From contig URAF01000006.1 in the NCBI GenBank assembly GCA_900545885.1, positions 1 through 64,000 of the forward strand: a stretch of 64,000 nucleotides of DNA. The letters are read 5' to 3'. The stretch comes from an uncultured Eubacteriales bacterium. GTDB taxonomy: Bacteria; Bacillota; Clostridia; Christensenellales; CAG-917. A program made the position numbers and the translations under genes. Of the stretch, positions 7,271 through 16,481 are shown in pieces. Within the stretch, counting starts at the first letter, position 1. Each line of letters opens with the position of its first letter. The notes under the pieces are model-generated. The model was not told the origin of the DNA. It saw only the letters and a list, made by a program, of their open reading frames with translations, and ran no database searches.

Positions 7271-8445
7271 TTTGCAACCTCCTTGTTATCTGTATCGGCG
7301 GCGCATTCAGCGTGCGCCTTTGCCGCAATTTCCTCTTCCCTTTTTTCGTTGAGCAACGCCTTGTATTCTTCGGCGTCGAAAGGTATTTTCGCTTTCTTTC
7401 CCGTCCAGCCGCCGGCGTATACGGCGTTAATTATTTCAACGGACGCAAGCCCGTCTTCTATCGGCGAAATCAACTTTTGTCTGCCCGCAATCGCCGCCGC
7501 AAAATTGACGAGTATATTCTTTTGCTGTCCGCCTTTCAGAATTCCGAGCGCAAAACCCGCCTTGTGGCCGTAACGGAGTTTGTAACCGCCCGTACGTCCG
7601 TAACCTTTCACGGTTTCGGCGTTGACTTCGCGTTCGTCCTTGCGGAACATTTCCACCGTCATTCGCAGATTTTCTATTACGATTTTTCCGTGCGTGCCGA
7701 TAATCTCGAACCTGTCCGTTCCGTGCAGTTCGTGAGTGCTTGCAAAGAAAGCGCACCTTACGTCGCGGCCGTATCCGAACACAGCCGTAACGTCGTTTTC
7801 CGTGAAAATGTCGCGGCCTTTGGTGAACATTTCCGCGCTCACCGTATCGGGCATTCCGAGCACCCATTGCATTATGTCGAGTTGATGAACGCATTGGTTT
7901 ATCAGCGTGCCGCCGCCTTCGCCGCATATGCTTGCGCGCCAGCCGCCCTGATTGTAGTAAGCCTGCGAACGGTACCAGCCCGTCACCACAAACTGCGCCC
8001 GCTGAATTTCGCCGAGTTTCCCCGACCGGACAAGCCTTCGTGCCCGTTTGTACAAAGGATTTGTCCTTTGATTGAGCATAACCGCAGCAACGGTTTTCGG
8101 ATTGCGTTTTGAGGCGTCAATCACTCTGCGCGCGTCCGCCGCCGTGACGGAAAGGGGTTTTTCGACAAGAACGTGAACGCCTTTTTCAAGGCAGGCGACA
8201 GCAATATCCGCGTGCGCGTAATGTGGAGTCGCGATGACAACCGCCTCGACTTTGCCGTCTGCAAGCAACGCTTCGACGTCGGCAAACCGTTTGGCTCGCG
8301 GAAATCTTTTTGCCGCCTTTGCAAGCGCCGAGGGGTCGGTGTCGCATACTGCGTACAGCCGCGCACCTCTGACTCTCCTGAAATACAGGTTCATAGCGTG
8401 CACCGTTCCCATTCTTCCAACGCCTATTACTGCGAAATTCGTCAC
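7267..8445 (-). CDS. Gfo/Idh/MocA family oxidoreductase (copy 2)
   Basis: This 392-residue dehydrogenase-like protein starts at GTG 8445, preceded by AGGAGG. It has a Rossmann motif VIGVGRMG (about 6-13), the canonical EKP catalytic motif (VEKPLS), and MLNQRTNPLY, WYRSQAYYNQGGWR and GEGGGTLINQCVHQLD, all shared in register with the copy at 5206-6357. The C-terminal ~25 residues are charged and alanine-rich, beyond the fold. Its stop overlaps the start of the TIM-barrel gene by 4 bases. The pair probably performs paired oxidation and reduction steps, or handles two related sugars (inference). Confidence 0.85.
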   Translation of the reverse strand: MTNFAVIGVGRMGTVHAMNLYFRRVRGARLYAVCDTDPSALAKAAKRFPRAKRFADVEALLADGKVEAVVIATPHYAHADIAVACLEKGVHVLVEKPLSVTAADARRVIDASKRNPKTVAAVMLNQRTNPLYKRARRLVRSGKLGEIQRAQFVVTGWYRSQAYYNQGGWRASICGEGGGTLINQCVHQLDIMQWVLGMPDTVSAEMFTKGRDIFTENDVTAVFGYGRDVRCAFFASTHELHGTDRFEIIGTHGKIVIENLRMTVEMFRKDEREVNAETVKGYGRTGGYKLRYGHKAGFALGILKGGQQKNILVNFAAAIAGRQKLISPIEDGLASVEIINAVYAGGWTGKKAKIPFDAEEYKALLNEKREEEIAAKAHAECAADTDNKEVAK

Positions 8446-8493
8446 TTTTTCCTCCTATCGTTGCGGCAAAGACAACTTTCTCTGCCCGCAAAT

Positions 8494-9726
8494 TCAGTAT
8501 AACACGTTTTCACCGTCGTTCGATTTCTTCCATGCTTTGCCGTCGTTTTTCGGAATACCGTCAGTCGCAAACGTGCAGACCGCTTCCGAAAGACGCCGCG
8601 ATACTTCTCTGTCGTCGGACGTAAACGGTCGCCAACATCTGTCAAGCGAACCAAAAACGTACCACAAGTCGCAGGAATGCCATGCGCCTTTCTTCCCGTC
8701 TCCTGCGGGAACGTGATTGAAACGATAACTCCAACAGTCGGCAGTCGAACGCCGTGCGTACTCTCTTTCCGCGCGACGCAACAAGCCCGGTACTATGTCG
8801 TTGGCGGTTGTCCCGAACATTACGGGAAGTTGTTCGGTTTCCGAAAAGCGTCGGTAATTTTCTTTTTTCGCAATTTCCCCGTCGAAACACGGGAACGTCG
8901 CAACCGTGGCAAGCAAACTGCCTGCGGACGCTTTTTGCCAAGCGTCGAAAAGTTCGCGTGCAGACAAATCCTTGAGTCCCGCAAACCCGCTTACTTCCGC
9001 AGCTTTAACCACTTTGCGCGAAAACCTCTCCGTGTACTTTGCGTCGTGCGGAGCAAAAATTCCGTGCAGGAACCCTCCCCCGCTCATCATAACCGCGCGC
9101 TTTACCTTCGCTTTGAATTCGTCGCAAAGCACAAGCACCTGAACGGACATTGCGCCTGCGCTCTGCCCCATAAGCGTTATGTTGGACGGGTCGCCTCCGA
9201 ATGCGGCTATGTTTCTGCTCACCCATTCGACCGCGGCTTTCTGGTCGTGTAGTGCAAGGTTAAACGGCGTTCCGCCGTCGGAAAGAAAACCGAATGCGCC
9301 CAGCCTGTAATTGACCGTGACAAGCACTACGCCTCTTTTGCAGAACTCTTCTCCGTCGAACGGAAGTTCGTCGGAACTGCCTTTGACAAACGAGCCTCCG
9401 TGCACAAAAATCGCTACAGGGTGGTTTTCGCCCGTCAAAGGCGCATAGACGTTGAGGCACAGACAGTTTTCACCGTATCTGAAATCAACGCCTTTTCTGA
9501 ACTCGCGGTGATAGAACGGAGCGTAAACGCTTTCGTTGTAATACGTTCTTTTCTGCGGACAGCATTCACCAAATTCGGTGGCATTGAAAACACCGTCCCA
9601 CGACGTCGTTTCGGGTAGACCGAACCGTTCTGCGCGTGCGTACGGAATCCCCGCAAACACGCGCATACCGCGTTCGGTTGTACCCCCTATCTTACCGTTT
9701 TCCGTATTTACAAATACGTACTCCAC
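8494..9726 (-). CDS. Type B carboxylesterase
   Basis: This 410-residue alpha/beta hydrolase of the carboxylesterase/lipase type B family is somewhat shorter than the usual ~490 residues. The oxyanion-hole motif HGGS is at 109-112 and the nucleophile elbow GQSAG has Ser189. The catalytic histidine is in GAWHSCDLWYVFG. The start is GTG 9726 with AGGTGG upstream. No signal peptide is visible, so it should act in the cytoplasm on an ester that has been imported. Its place between a symporter and the Gfo/Idh genes suggests removal of an acyl decoration from the glycoside (inference). Confidence 0.87.
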   Translation of the reverse strand: MEYVFVNTENGKIGGTTERGMRVFAGIPYARAERFGLPETTSWDGVFNATEFGECCPQKRTYYNESVYAPFYHREFRKGVDFRYGENCLCLNVYAPLTGENHPVAIFVHGGSFVKGSSDELPFDGEEFCKRGVVLVTVNYRLGAFGFLSDGGTPFNLALHDQKAAVEWVSRNIAAFGGDPSNITLMGQSAGAMSVQVLVLCDEFKAKVKRAVMMSGGGFLHGIFAPHDAKYTERFSRKVVKAAEVSGFAGLKDLSARELFDAWQKASAGSLLATVATFPCFDGEIAKKENYRRFSETEQLPVMFGTTANDIVPGLLRRAEREYARRSTADCWSYRFNHVPAGDGKKGAWHSCDLWYVFGSLDRCWRPFTSDDREVSRRLSEAVCTFATDGIPKNDGKAWKKSNDGENVLY

Positions 9727-9752
9727 AGTCCACCTGCTTTTGGATTTTGATT

Positions 9753-11423
9753 TTATTTTTCCTCGTCGTCGGCGTTCGTCGCGACGTTGACCGCATCGTC
9801 TTTTTCGTCGCTGTCCGAACCGTCGACGGGAGTTGCCACCATTTCGACGCCTATATCGTCACGGAATTCTGGGGCGTCGCTGATGCCGATGTCACCGGTG
9901 ATTTTGTGACCCTGTATGCCGATTTCGCCCGCTTCGTAATGCAGTCGCAGTATTTCTTCCTTTTCAACCTGCAACTCTTTGACGCGTTTCTTGGAAAGCG
10001 GACACCATATGAACAGTATGACCGCCATTATGCCGAACAGCACGGCGGGGATTATTGTTGCCATATCGTACATCGTGCTGAGCGTTTCCGCCGTCTGAAC
10101 GGAACCCGCCGCGGTTTTGTAGTTCATTGCCAGCAACGCACCGTTGACTGCCACTGCGGCGATAACCTGACCCAGTTTGCGGAAGAACATGAACACGGAA
10201 TACGACGTGCCGTCCTCGCGCATTTTGGATTTGACCTCGACGTCGTCGATTGCGTCGGTTGCAAGCGACCACACCTGCAGAATGATGAACGCCTGACCGC
10301 AACCGCTGAAAAAGCACAGAATAAGGAAGAGCCACCATGCCGACGGCATAAGGCTTTTCGTTGCGAACATAAGCAGGTTCGCAGCCGCCGAAAGAGCTAT
10401 GCCTACCGCGCATATTTCGCGTTTGCCGAACTTGCGCACGAGTTTGGGCGTGAAGAACATCAGTATCGCCATAGGCGCGTATGTGCAGACGGTGGACACA
10501 GTGTTCATCCAGTTCTTTCCGAAAAAGTCGTCGAAAAGGTAAAGATAATAGCTCGACGTGAACATCTGCGACGCCAGAAGCAACATAGACGCGCAGCTCA
10601 CGGAAACGAAAGCACGGTTTTTGAGCAACGTCTTTATTATGCGGAAGGTTTCGCCCTTGGAACGTCTTATCGCGGGTGCGGTGTTGACTCTTTCCTTGTT
10701 GAAGCGGAAAGCAATCATCAACATAAGGAAAGACACGAGCGCAAGCACTATAACGCCGATAAGAACGGGCGTATACTGCATGTCCTGAATTATGTTGCCG
10801 TCTTCGCCGATTACGGGTGCCCCGTTCTGCATGCGGTCCGCATAGCAGAAAGACGCGATGAGTATGACGGGGAGGCTTCCGACGCCTGCGCCTACCGACC
10901 TGAAAACGGAAAGTTTGGTGCGTTCTTTATCGTCGGTCGTCACGACGGAAGCGAGCGAACCGTAAGGTATCTGCAACGCCGTATAGCACATTCCGAACAG
11001 TACGTACGTCACGGTAGCGTAGACTTCCATTCCGACCGAACCTTCTTCTATGCCGGGCCATTTGACGAACATCAGAATGGACGCCAGCGTAAGCGGAACG
11101 GACGCGTACAGGAACCACGGGCGGTATCTGCCCCAACGGCTGACCTTTATGGTGTCGGCAATACGTCCCATAATGGGGTCGTTGATTGCGTCCCATATTC
11201 TCGCGCCAACCATCATAAGCATGATGAACAGCGGTCCCAGTCCGAAGATGTCGGTGTAGAACTTCTGCAAAAGCGAAGTCACCAGACCGAACACCAGACA
11301 ACACGCGGTATCGCCGAGCGCATACGCCACGTAATCGGGAAGTTTGAGTCCCGACGAACGCGCGATGTAACTTTGCTGTCCGCTCTCGTCGAGAGCAACA
11401 TCGTTAATCGTCTCTTGATTCAT
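9753..11423 (-). CDS. GPH-family sugar:cation symporter (MFS superfamily)
   Basis: This 556-residue transporter has about 12 hydrophobic helices. The N-terminal signature LPDYVAYALGDTACCLVFG and the motif ARIWDAINDPIMGRIADT belong to the glycoside-pentoside-hexuronide:cation symporter family, which includes MelB and the YihO/YihP and YicJ transporters. The C-terminal ~95 residues are cytoplasmic and acidic, longer than in MelB. The start ATG 11423 follows AGGGGGAC. It lies 61 bases downstream of the GH31 gene and is the only obvious importer of the locus. Confidence 0.9.
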   Translation of the reverse strand: MNQETINDVALDESGQQSYIARSSGLKLPDYVAYALGDTACCLVFGLVTSLLQKFYTDIFGLGPLFIMLMMVGARIWDAINDPIMGRIADTIKVSRWGRYRPWFLYASVPLTLASILMFVKWPGIEEGSVGMEVYATVTYVLFGMCYTALQIPYGSLASVVTTDDKERTKLSVFRSVGAGVGSLPVILIASFCYADRMQNGAPVIGEDGNIIQDMQYTPVLIGVIVLALVSFLMLMIAFRFNKERVNTAPAIRRSKGETFRIIKTLLKNRAFVSVSCASMLLLASQMFTSSYYLYLFDDFFGKNWMNTVSTVCTYAPMAILMFFTPKLVRKFGKREICAVGIALSAAANLLMFATKSLMPSAWWLFLILCFFSGCGQAFIILQVWSLATDAIDDVEVKSKMREDGTSYSVFMFFRKLGQVIAAVAVNGALLAMNYKTAAGSVQTAETLSTMYDMATIIPAVLFGIMAVILFIWCPLSKKRVKELQVEKEEILRLHYEAGEIGIQGHKITGDIGISDAPEFRDDIGVEMVATPVDGSDSDEKDDAVNVATNADDEEK

Positions 11424-11484
11424 AATGTCCCCCTAAGCCGTCTGAGACGGATATTTTTGCGGCAAAGCCGCACGCCCCGAAAGG

Positions 11485-13461
11485 CTATAATTCAACCGCT
11501 GCGAACAATTCCGCAAAACGGCTGTCTTTTCTGTAAAACGCAACGGGCTTTCCGAGCGGCGCGTCGAACTCTTTACGTACTCCCCCACCGACTTTTTCCC
11601 CGTCGAAAAATCTTATCCACTCTCCATCGGGCAAAGTTACGGTGCGCGTCTTTGCGCCTTTGGTTATGACGGGCGCGACGAACACGTCCGCCCCGAGAAG
11701 ATAAGCATAATCCTCCGCATGCGCACCGAAATTCCCGCTTTCGTAAAAATCGGGACGCATTACGGGTACGCCCTCTTCCGCCTCTTTCATGCATTGCGCA
11801 ATATAAGGTTTAAGCGCGGCGTGCACGCGCGAGAGCGAAATCGTATATTTCAACGCCACGTCGTCGTAAGGCTGAACGTTGACGTCGGGACGTATCGTTT
11901 CGTGCGACCGCATAAGCGGCGAAAACGCGTCCATCTCCGTCCATCTGACAAGCAGTTCGGGACTTCGCGCAAGCGACGAAAAACTTATAAATCCGCCGAC
12001 GTCGCTATGAGCGACAGCCATACCCGAAAATCCGAGATTGAATGTCGCGGGCATAACGCAAGGCATTCCGTAGTCCTTGGTGAAATCTACGTGTTGGTCG
12101 CCGTTCCACATCATGGTCGTGTACTTCTGCGCACCGTTGTATCCCGAGCGGGTAAAGAAGAAAATCTCTTTTGCTCGCGGGTGCGACTCGACAGCCTCCC
12201 TGTTGATTTTCGCCCAGAGCGTAGGCCACTCGTTGTGCATAGCCGCAGGGTCGCCGTCGTACAGAACGCTGTCGACGGGCAGATATTCTCCGAAGTCCGC
12301 CATATACCCGTCCACACCGCGGTCTAGCATATTCTTCTTGATGAGGACTTCCTTGATGAACTCCGCAGTTTCGGGATTGGTAAGATCGAGCATACCCGCG
12401 TCGAAAGTCGTGGACTTGACGTGGTATATTTCGCCTGCGGCGTTGCGTATCAGCATATTTTTCGCTGCGCATTCCTCGTACAGTCTGCCGCCGCGCACGA
12501 GATACGGATTTATATAAGCCAGAAAATGTACGCCCTCGGCTTTCAATGCGGCAATGTGTTTTTCAAGGTCGGGATACGTGGTTTCGTCGGCTTCCCAGTT
12601 CCAGTAAACCTGTTTGCCGACGGCGGTTACTTTTTTGCCGCTCCAATCCTGACTCCACACTCCGGATATTTTAACATCCTGTTTTTTCAGATAAAGTGCC
12701 TTTTCGGTCACTCTGTCTATTCCGCCCTGCACCGCAACTATCATTCCGTCGTTCGCCCAGTCGGGGAGATATTCCCTGCACGGCGTATGCGCGTTGAGCG
12801 ATTTCGAAACCGTGCGGAAGTCTTTGCCCGCCGTATAGAACACCTGCGTCGGGCACTTTTCGAAACGGAACACGGATACGTCGCTACGCGTGAAATCGGC
12901 AACGCCGTAACACGACGTGTCAAAACGCAGCGCATACTTTTCGCTGCTCGTGTACGTGCTCATAGGGCTGTATGTTTCGATGTAGGAATGGGGTTTTTCT
13001 TTGTACGGCAAAAAGCCGAAAATCGTTTTCTGAACGACGGGCGGAATGACTATGTGTTCGGAGACGAAGTTGACGATTTTTTCTCCTTTCATATTCAGCT
13101 GTCTGAACTGTTCGCCGCCGCCGAATATTCCCTCGCCCGCCTGCGCCGCAAAACGCAGTTCCGTGACAAAGTCGGAGTTCGGTTGCAGACGAATGGTGAC
13201 TCCGCCGAACTCTTCCGCAAACGTAACGACAACTTTTTTGCCGTCGGCGGTTGCAAACGTAAGTTTGTCGTCCGCGCTTTCAACAAGCGCAAACGGCGTT
13301 CTTTTTCTTATTTTCTCGGAAATCTTGAAGTTTCCGTGCGAACTGCGATACGCGATTTTGCCCTCTGCCGCCGTTATGAACGGGTTGGCGGAAGTATGCT
13401 CGAACACCTTGCGGTCGCCGAAATAAAGCGCGGCGGTGTCAGCCTGTCGTGTCAGTCTCAT
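11485..13461 (-). CDS. GH31 alpha-glycosidase of the YihQ (sulfoquinovosidase) clade, altered sulfonate pocket
   Basis: This 658-residue retaining alpha-glycosidase starts at ATG 13461 (GGAG 10 bases upstream). An in-frame extension to 13530 lies inside the neighbouring gene. The catalytic nucleophile is Asp389 in GYMADFGEYLP and the acid/base is Asp455 in MMWNGD. Long stretches resemble E. coli YihQ as I remember it (MLDRG..GYMADFGEYLP, QKYTTMMW, SDVGG). Of the YihQ residues that hold the sulfonate, the equivalents of Gln288 and Trp304 are kept (Q271, W287), but Arg301 is Gln284 and Tyr508 is Phe491. True sulfoquinovosidase activity is therefore doubtful, and another alpha-glycoside is likelier. 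No signal peptide is seen, so it is probably cytoplasmic and acts after import by the adjacent symporter. It overlaps the transporter gene at 13439-14431 by 23 bases. Confidence 0.88.
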   Translation of the reverse strand: MRLTRQADTAALYFGDRKVFEHTSANPFITAAEGKIAYRSSHGNFKISEKIRKRTPFALVESADDKLTFATADGKKVVVTFAEEFGGVTIRLQPNSDFVTELRFAAQAGEGIFGGGEQFRQLNMKGEKIVNFVSEHIVIPPVVQKTIFGFLPYKEKPHSYIETYSPMSTYTSSEKYALRFDTSCYGVADFTRSDVSVFRFEKCPTQVFYTAGKDFRTVSKSLNAHTPCREYLPDWANDGMIVAVQGGIDRVTEKALYLKKQDVKISGVWSQDWSGKKVTAVGKQVYWNWEADETTYPDLEKHIAALKAEGVHFLAYINPYLVRGGRLYEECAAKNMLIRNAAGEIYHVKSTTFDAGMLDLTNPETAEFIKEVLIKKNMLDRGVDGYMADFGEYLPVDSVLYDGDPAAMHNEWPTLWAKINREAVESHPRAKEIFFFTRSGYNGAQKYTTMMWNGDQHVDFTKDYGMPCVMPATFNLGFSGMAVAHSDVGGFISFSSLARSPELLVRWTEMDAFSPLMRSHETIRPDVNVQPYDDVALKYTISLSRVHAALKPYIAQCMKEAEEGVPVMRPDFYESGNFGAHAEDYAYLLGADVFVAPVITKGAKTRTVTLPDGEWIRFFDGEKVGGGVRKEFDAPLGKPVAFYRKDSRFAELFAAVEL

Positions 13462-14431
13462 AATTTTCTCCTTTTGCGTGCTCGCGGATATAGACTGTGT
13501 CCGCCCAATCCTTGCGCACGATTTTCCCACCGTTAATTTTGCCTCTCAATGCTATTACCGCGGCTCCCCCGAGCACCAGCACCATTCCTACCCCTTTGAG
13601 CCAACCGAACGACTCGTCAAACAACGCAACTCCCGCAATGCAGGTAAGCACGGGAACGAACAGCATATACAGTTTGACAACCCATACGGGGTGACGACGC
13701 AGGTTGCGATAATAGAAAACGTATATCAGCGTCTGCGCCAGTCCTCCTCCGAGGATGGCGAATACGTGCCACACTTCGAAGTTCAGTTCTCCGAGCCGTC
13801 CGACGTCGCCCGCTATCAGCGAACTCACCGTGAACAGCACCAGAACGACAAAGTTGTTGTAGTACCCGATTACGTCCGAGTCTGCTCCGAACCTGTCCTG
13901 TGCCGTCTTTATGACAAACGCGTTGGCGGTGACGGACGCCGCGCTTGCGATGAAAAACAGGTCGTACCAGTTGAACCCCGCCGCACCGAAGTCTATGTCG
14001 AGAACCATTATGACTCCGCCGAGCATCGCCGCCGTTGCCAGCCAGTCGGACGCATAAAGTTTTTCACGCAGAAACAACGCCGTTACGACGTTTGCCATAA
14101 GAATGTCCGTTTTCAGCAGAACCGTGCCCGTCCCGACCGAACCGTATGCGAACCCTACGTTGGCAAAAGTATCCAGCATATAGCCGAGTACGCCTATCAG
14201 CAAAAGGACGAACGCCGTCTTTCCCTGTTTGAAAAGCGCTCCGAACTTGCCGCGTACGATAAGGTACACCGTAAGAAACAGCAACGCTCCCGCGCGCAAC
14301 AGCATACCCGCAGCAAACGCCGAACCCGTAAAAGCGACAGCCCAGTCCGAGGCGAGATAATATCCCGTCCACGCGACTATCATTCCGACAATGCAAATAA
14401 TGTCCGCGGCTGTGCCTTTGTCAGTCCTCAT
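13439..14431 (-). CDS. DMT/EamA-family transporter
   Basis: This 330-residue membrane protein has about ten hydrophobic helices arranged as two EamA-like halves (roughly 10-150 and 165-295). Motifs include LLIGVLGYMLDTFANVGFAY in the first half and GGGLAQTLIYVFYYRNLR and GMVLVLGGAAVIALRG in the second. The last ~30 residues are hydrophilic. Its start overlaps the DUF4867-like gene by 11 bases and its stop overlaps the GH31 gene. DMT proteins are mostly exporters or metabolite exchangers, so here it may expel an end product of the pathway (inference). Confidence 0.82.
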   Translation of the reverse strand: MRTDKGTAADIICIVGMIVAWTGYYLASDWAVAFTGSAFAAGMLLRAGALLFLTVYLIVRGKFGALFKQGKTAFVLLLIGVLGYMLDTFANVGFAYGSVGTGTVLLKTDILMANVVTALFLREKLYASDWLATAAMLGGVIMVLDIDFGAAGFNWYDLFFIASAASVTANAFVIKTAQDRFGADSDVIGYYNNFVVLVLFTVSSLIAGDVGRLGELNFEVWHVFAILGGGLAQTLIYVFYYRNLRRHPVWVVKLYMLFVPVLTCIAGVALFDESFGWLKGVGMVLVLGGAAVIALRGKINGGKIVRKDWADTVYIREHAKGENYETDTTG

Positions 14432-15053
14432 GTCCCGTCAGAGTTACGTTTGTACCCGCAACTCCGATTTTTCCTCCGAGTCGTATACCCTTTTCGTTTT
14501 CGGGGTGAACGAGCAACCATTTGTTTACTGCGCGCAACGTTCCGCAAATTCCGCCTTGGAGCGGCGCGTTGGTGCCGCGCGGCAAAACTATTGCCGCGGC
14601 AAACTTATCGCCCGTCGCAAGCGGCGCAAGGTGCAACGTACCCGCGAACAACTCCACGGCTTCGCCCTTGCGCAGGAACAGCGCGATTGCACGCGCGGAG
14701 TCGTAAATGTCGTCGCGTATATCTTTCACGTCGCCCAGTATCAGCACGCAGTCGGTTGCCGCAATCACGACTTCCGAGGACTTGTGCCATTCGACGCCGT
14801 TCATCTTTTTTCCGTTGCCGAAACTCCACCCCGCCTGCACGGGAAGCTCCGCAAACACTTCTCTTTCAATCCTGCCGACCGCGGCAAGTCTTTCCAGCTG
14901 CCCGTCGCTTGCCGTGTACGAATTGCCGTCGCCGTATTCCAAAGTTTCCGAAAGTTTCAACACTTCTTCCGCATCAACATCGACCGCGCGGAAAAGCGGG
15001 CTTTCGTCCTTTGCGGTCAGAACTTTTATGTCGCGGTTGAATTGCAGTTTCAT
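14421..15053 (-). CDS. DUF4867-like cupin-type protein
   Basis: This 210-residue soluble protein matches my memory of DUF4867: MNGVEWHKSSEVVIAATD, FAGTLHLAP, VLPRGTNAPL and NKWLLVHPENEKG. The conserved His residues in EWHK and TLHLAP suggest a metal-binding cupin fold like that of sugar-uronate isomerases. Its ATG overlaps the stop of the FucI-like gene in a 4-base ATGA, so the two are tightly coupled. DUF4867 genes occur in Bacillota sugar-catabolic clusters. I think they include sulfosugar clusters, but that recollection needs checking. An isomerase role is plausible but unproven. Confidence 0.7.
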   Translation of the reverse strand: MKLQFNRDIKVLTAKDESPLFRAVDVDAEEVLKLSETLEYGDGNSYTASDGQLERLAAVGRIEREVFAELPVQAGWSFGNGKKMNGVEWHKSSEVVIAATDCVLILGDVKDIRDDIYDSARAIALFLRKGEAVELFAGTLHLAPLATGDKFAAAIVLPRGTNAPLQGGICGTLRAVNKWLLVHPENEKGIRLGGKIGVAGTNVTLTGHED

Positions 15054-16366
15054 ATCGTCTCCGTATCGGTGAGCGCGGCAAATATGCGGAATGCTCTGCC
15101 GAAATCTCCGTACACCATGGAAACGTGGTGTGCAAGTCCGTTGAGAATTACTCTGTCCATAACTTCCTGCGCGGGGCGGTCGAACTTGACTTTGGCATAC
15201 GTACCCGTAAGCAGTTTTTCCATGGGCACGGCTTCGCCCGTTTCGGTGTAAAGTCTGTATTTCCCGTTGACGCTGTCAAGTCTTGCGATTTCCACTCTGC
15301 CGCTCTTCATTACAAATCCTGCGGTCACACCTTTTCCGCCCGCGAAGTAAGTGTCGAGCGTCGCTGCGCAACTGCCGTCGCAAAGCGAACGAGGCGCAAC
15401 TCCGCAGTGCCACATGAGCGCCGTGTTCTCGTCTTCGTTGACCTGCGAAATGTCCGCCATGAACGGAGTATCAGCCCCCGCCGCACGGTGACAAAGCATT
15501 GTAAGCGCACAGTCGACGTCGCCTTCGCAGGCAAAAATCATTCCGTCGTCCTGCAACAGCGACATGGACGCGCAAGGCGCAATTCCGAACCCTGCGGCAA
15601 ACTCCGGCCAGCAACGCACGGCAACGGCGGAAAAGTTCTTTGCCTTGTAAAACGCCTTGAAACTTGCGCAAAGTTCCGCGACTTTCTTTTTCTGAACGTC
15701 GGTGACCGCGCTTCCGTCGAACTGTTTTTCGACGCGTTCGAGGTACATTTCAACGTCCTCGGCTTCGGCGGGGAAAGAATAAGCGTCTTTGAGTTCGCAG
15801 TACTCCACCGAACAGCCGTACTTGCGGTAAAGCGCCAGTTCGTCCACACCGACGTTGTAAAAACCGTGTGCGCGCGAACCGAGCACTCCGATACGACCTT
15901 CGCGCAGTGCGGAAATCATACGGACGGCGTCAAGCCAGTCTTCGTCGATGTCGGACGAAACCTTGTACGCATAATCCTTGTATCCGCTCTTGAAAAGGTT
16001 GGACGCGTCGAGATTTACTCCGCATACGGAATTGAGTCTGATTTTTCCGCCGTTGTAAGGAAGTTCGGGCAAACCCCAAAGCAACAACGGTTTGTCGCAA
16101 CGTTTTTTGATTTCGAGCACCAGCCCGCCCAAGTGGAACGTCCCCGACACGACGGCGATTGCTTCCGCGCCTTCCCTGCGCAGAAATTCGCCCGCCTCGA
16201 CGGCCTGCGGAACTTCCATAACAGGGTCGGGGTAAGCTGCAAGTTCGAGGTCTTCTCGCGCTCCGAGTTTTGCGAGTATGCCGCGATAGATTTCTTCCGC
16301 GGCTTTGAAATCGAATGTATTTCTTGTGAGGCAAACAACGCCCAATCTGATTTTTCTTTTTGCCAT
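15050..16366 (-). CDS. L-fucose/L-arabinose isomerase family protein
   Basis: This 438-residue aldose-ketose isomerase-like protein is shorter than L-fucose isomerase (~590). The C-terminal half carries the metal-ligand signature ACEGD (E281), FMADISQ (D305) and MWHCGVAP (H320) of the FucI/AraA fold. The N-terminal half looks like a substrate-binding Rossmann-like domain. ATG 16366 follows AAGGAAGG. The 115-base gap upstream (16367-16481) may hold a weak promoter. The substrate is unknown; family members interconvert aldoses and ketoses, and several are found with GH31 enzymes. Confidence 0.82.
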   Translation of the reverse strand: MAKRKIRLGVVCLTRNTFDFKAAEEIYRGILAKLGAREDLELAAYPDPVMEVPQAVEAGEFLRREGAEAIAVVSGTFHLGGLVLEIKKRCDKPLLLWGLPELPYNGGKIRLNSVCGVNLDASNLFKSGYKDYAYKVSSDIDEDWLDAVRMISALREGRIGVLGSRAHGFYNVGVDELALYRKYGCSVEYCELKDAYSFPAEAEDVEMYLERVEKQFDGSAVTDVQKKKVAELCASFKAFYKAKNFSAVAVRCWPEFAAGFGIAPCASMSLLQDDGMIFACEGDVDCALTMLCHRAAGADTPFMADISQVNEDENTALMWHCGVAPRSLCDGSCAATLDTYFAGGKGVTAGFVMKSGRVEIARLDSVNGKYRLYTETGEAVPMEKLLTGTYAKVKFDRPAQEVMDRVILNGLAHHVSMVYGDFGRAFRIFAALTDTETI

Positions 16367-16481
16367 ATTTTATCCTTCCTTATCCTTGACCGACTTTTCG
16401 GATTTTTGTTTTATTTTTATGTTTTTACTTCGCCTTTGACAACCTCTGTCCCCGTCGTTTTCCACGCGGACGGTCGCCGTT

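Noticed and set aside
11485..13461. Calling the GH31 enzyme a sulfoquinovosidase
   Set aside because: The remembered Arg301 and Tyr508 equivalents are Gln284 and Phe491, so the sulfonate pocket is not conserved even though the overall match is close.
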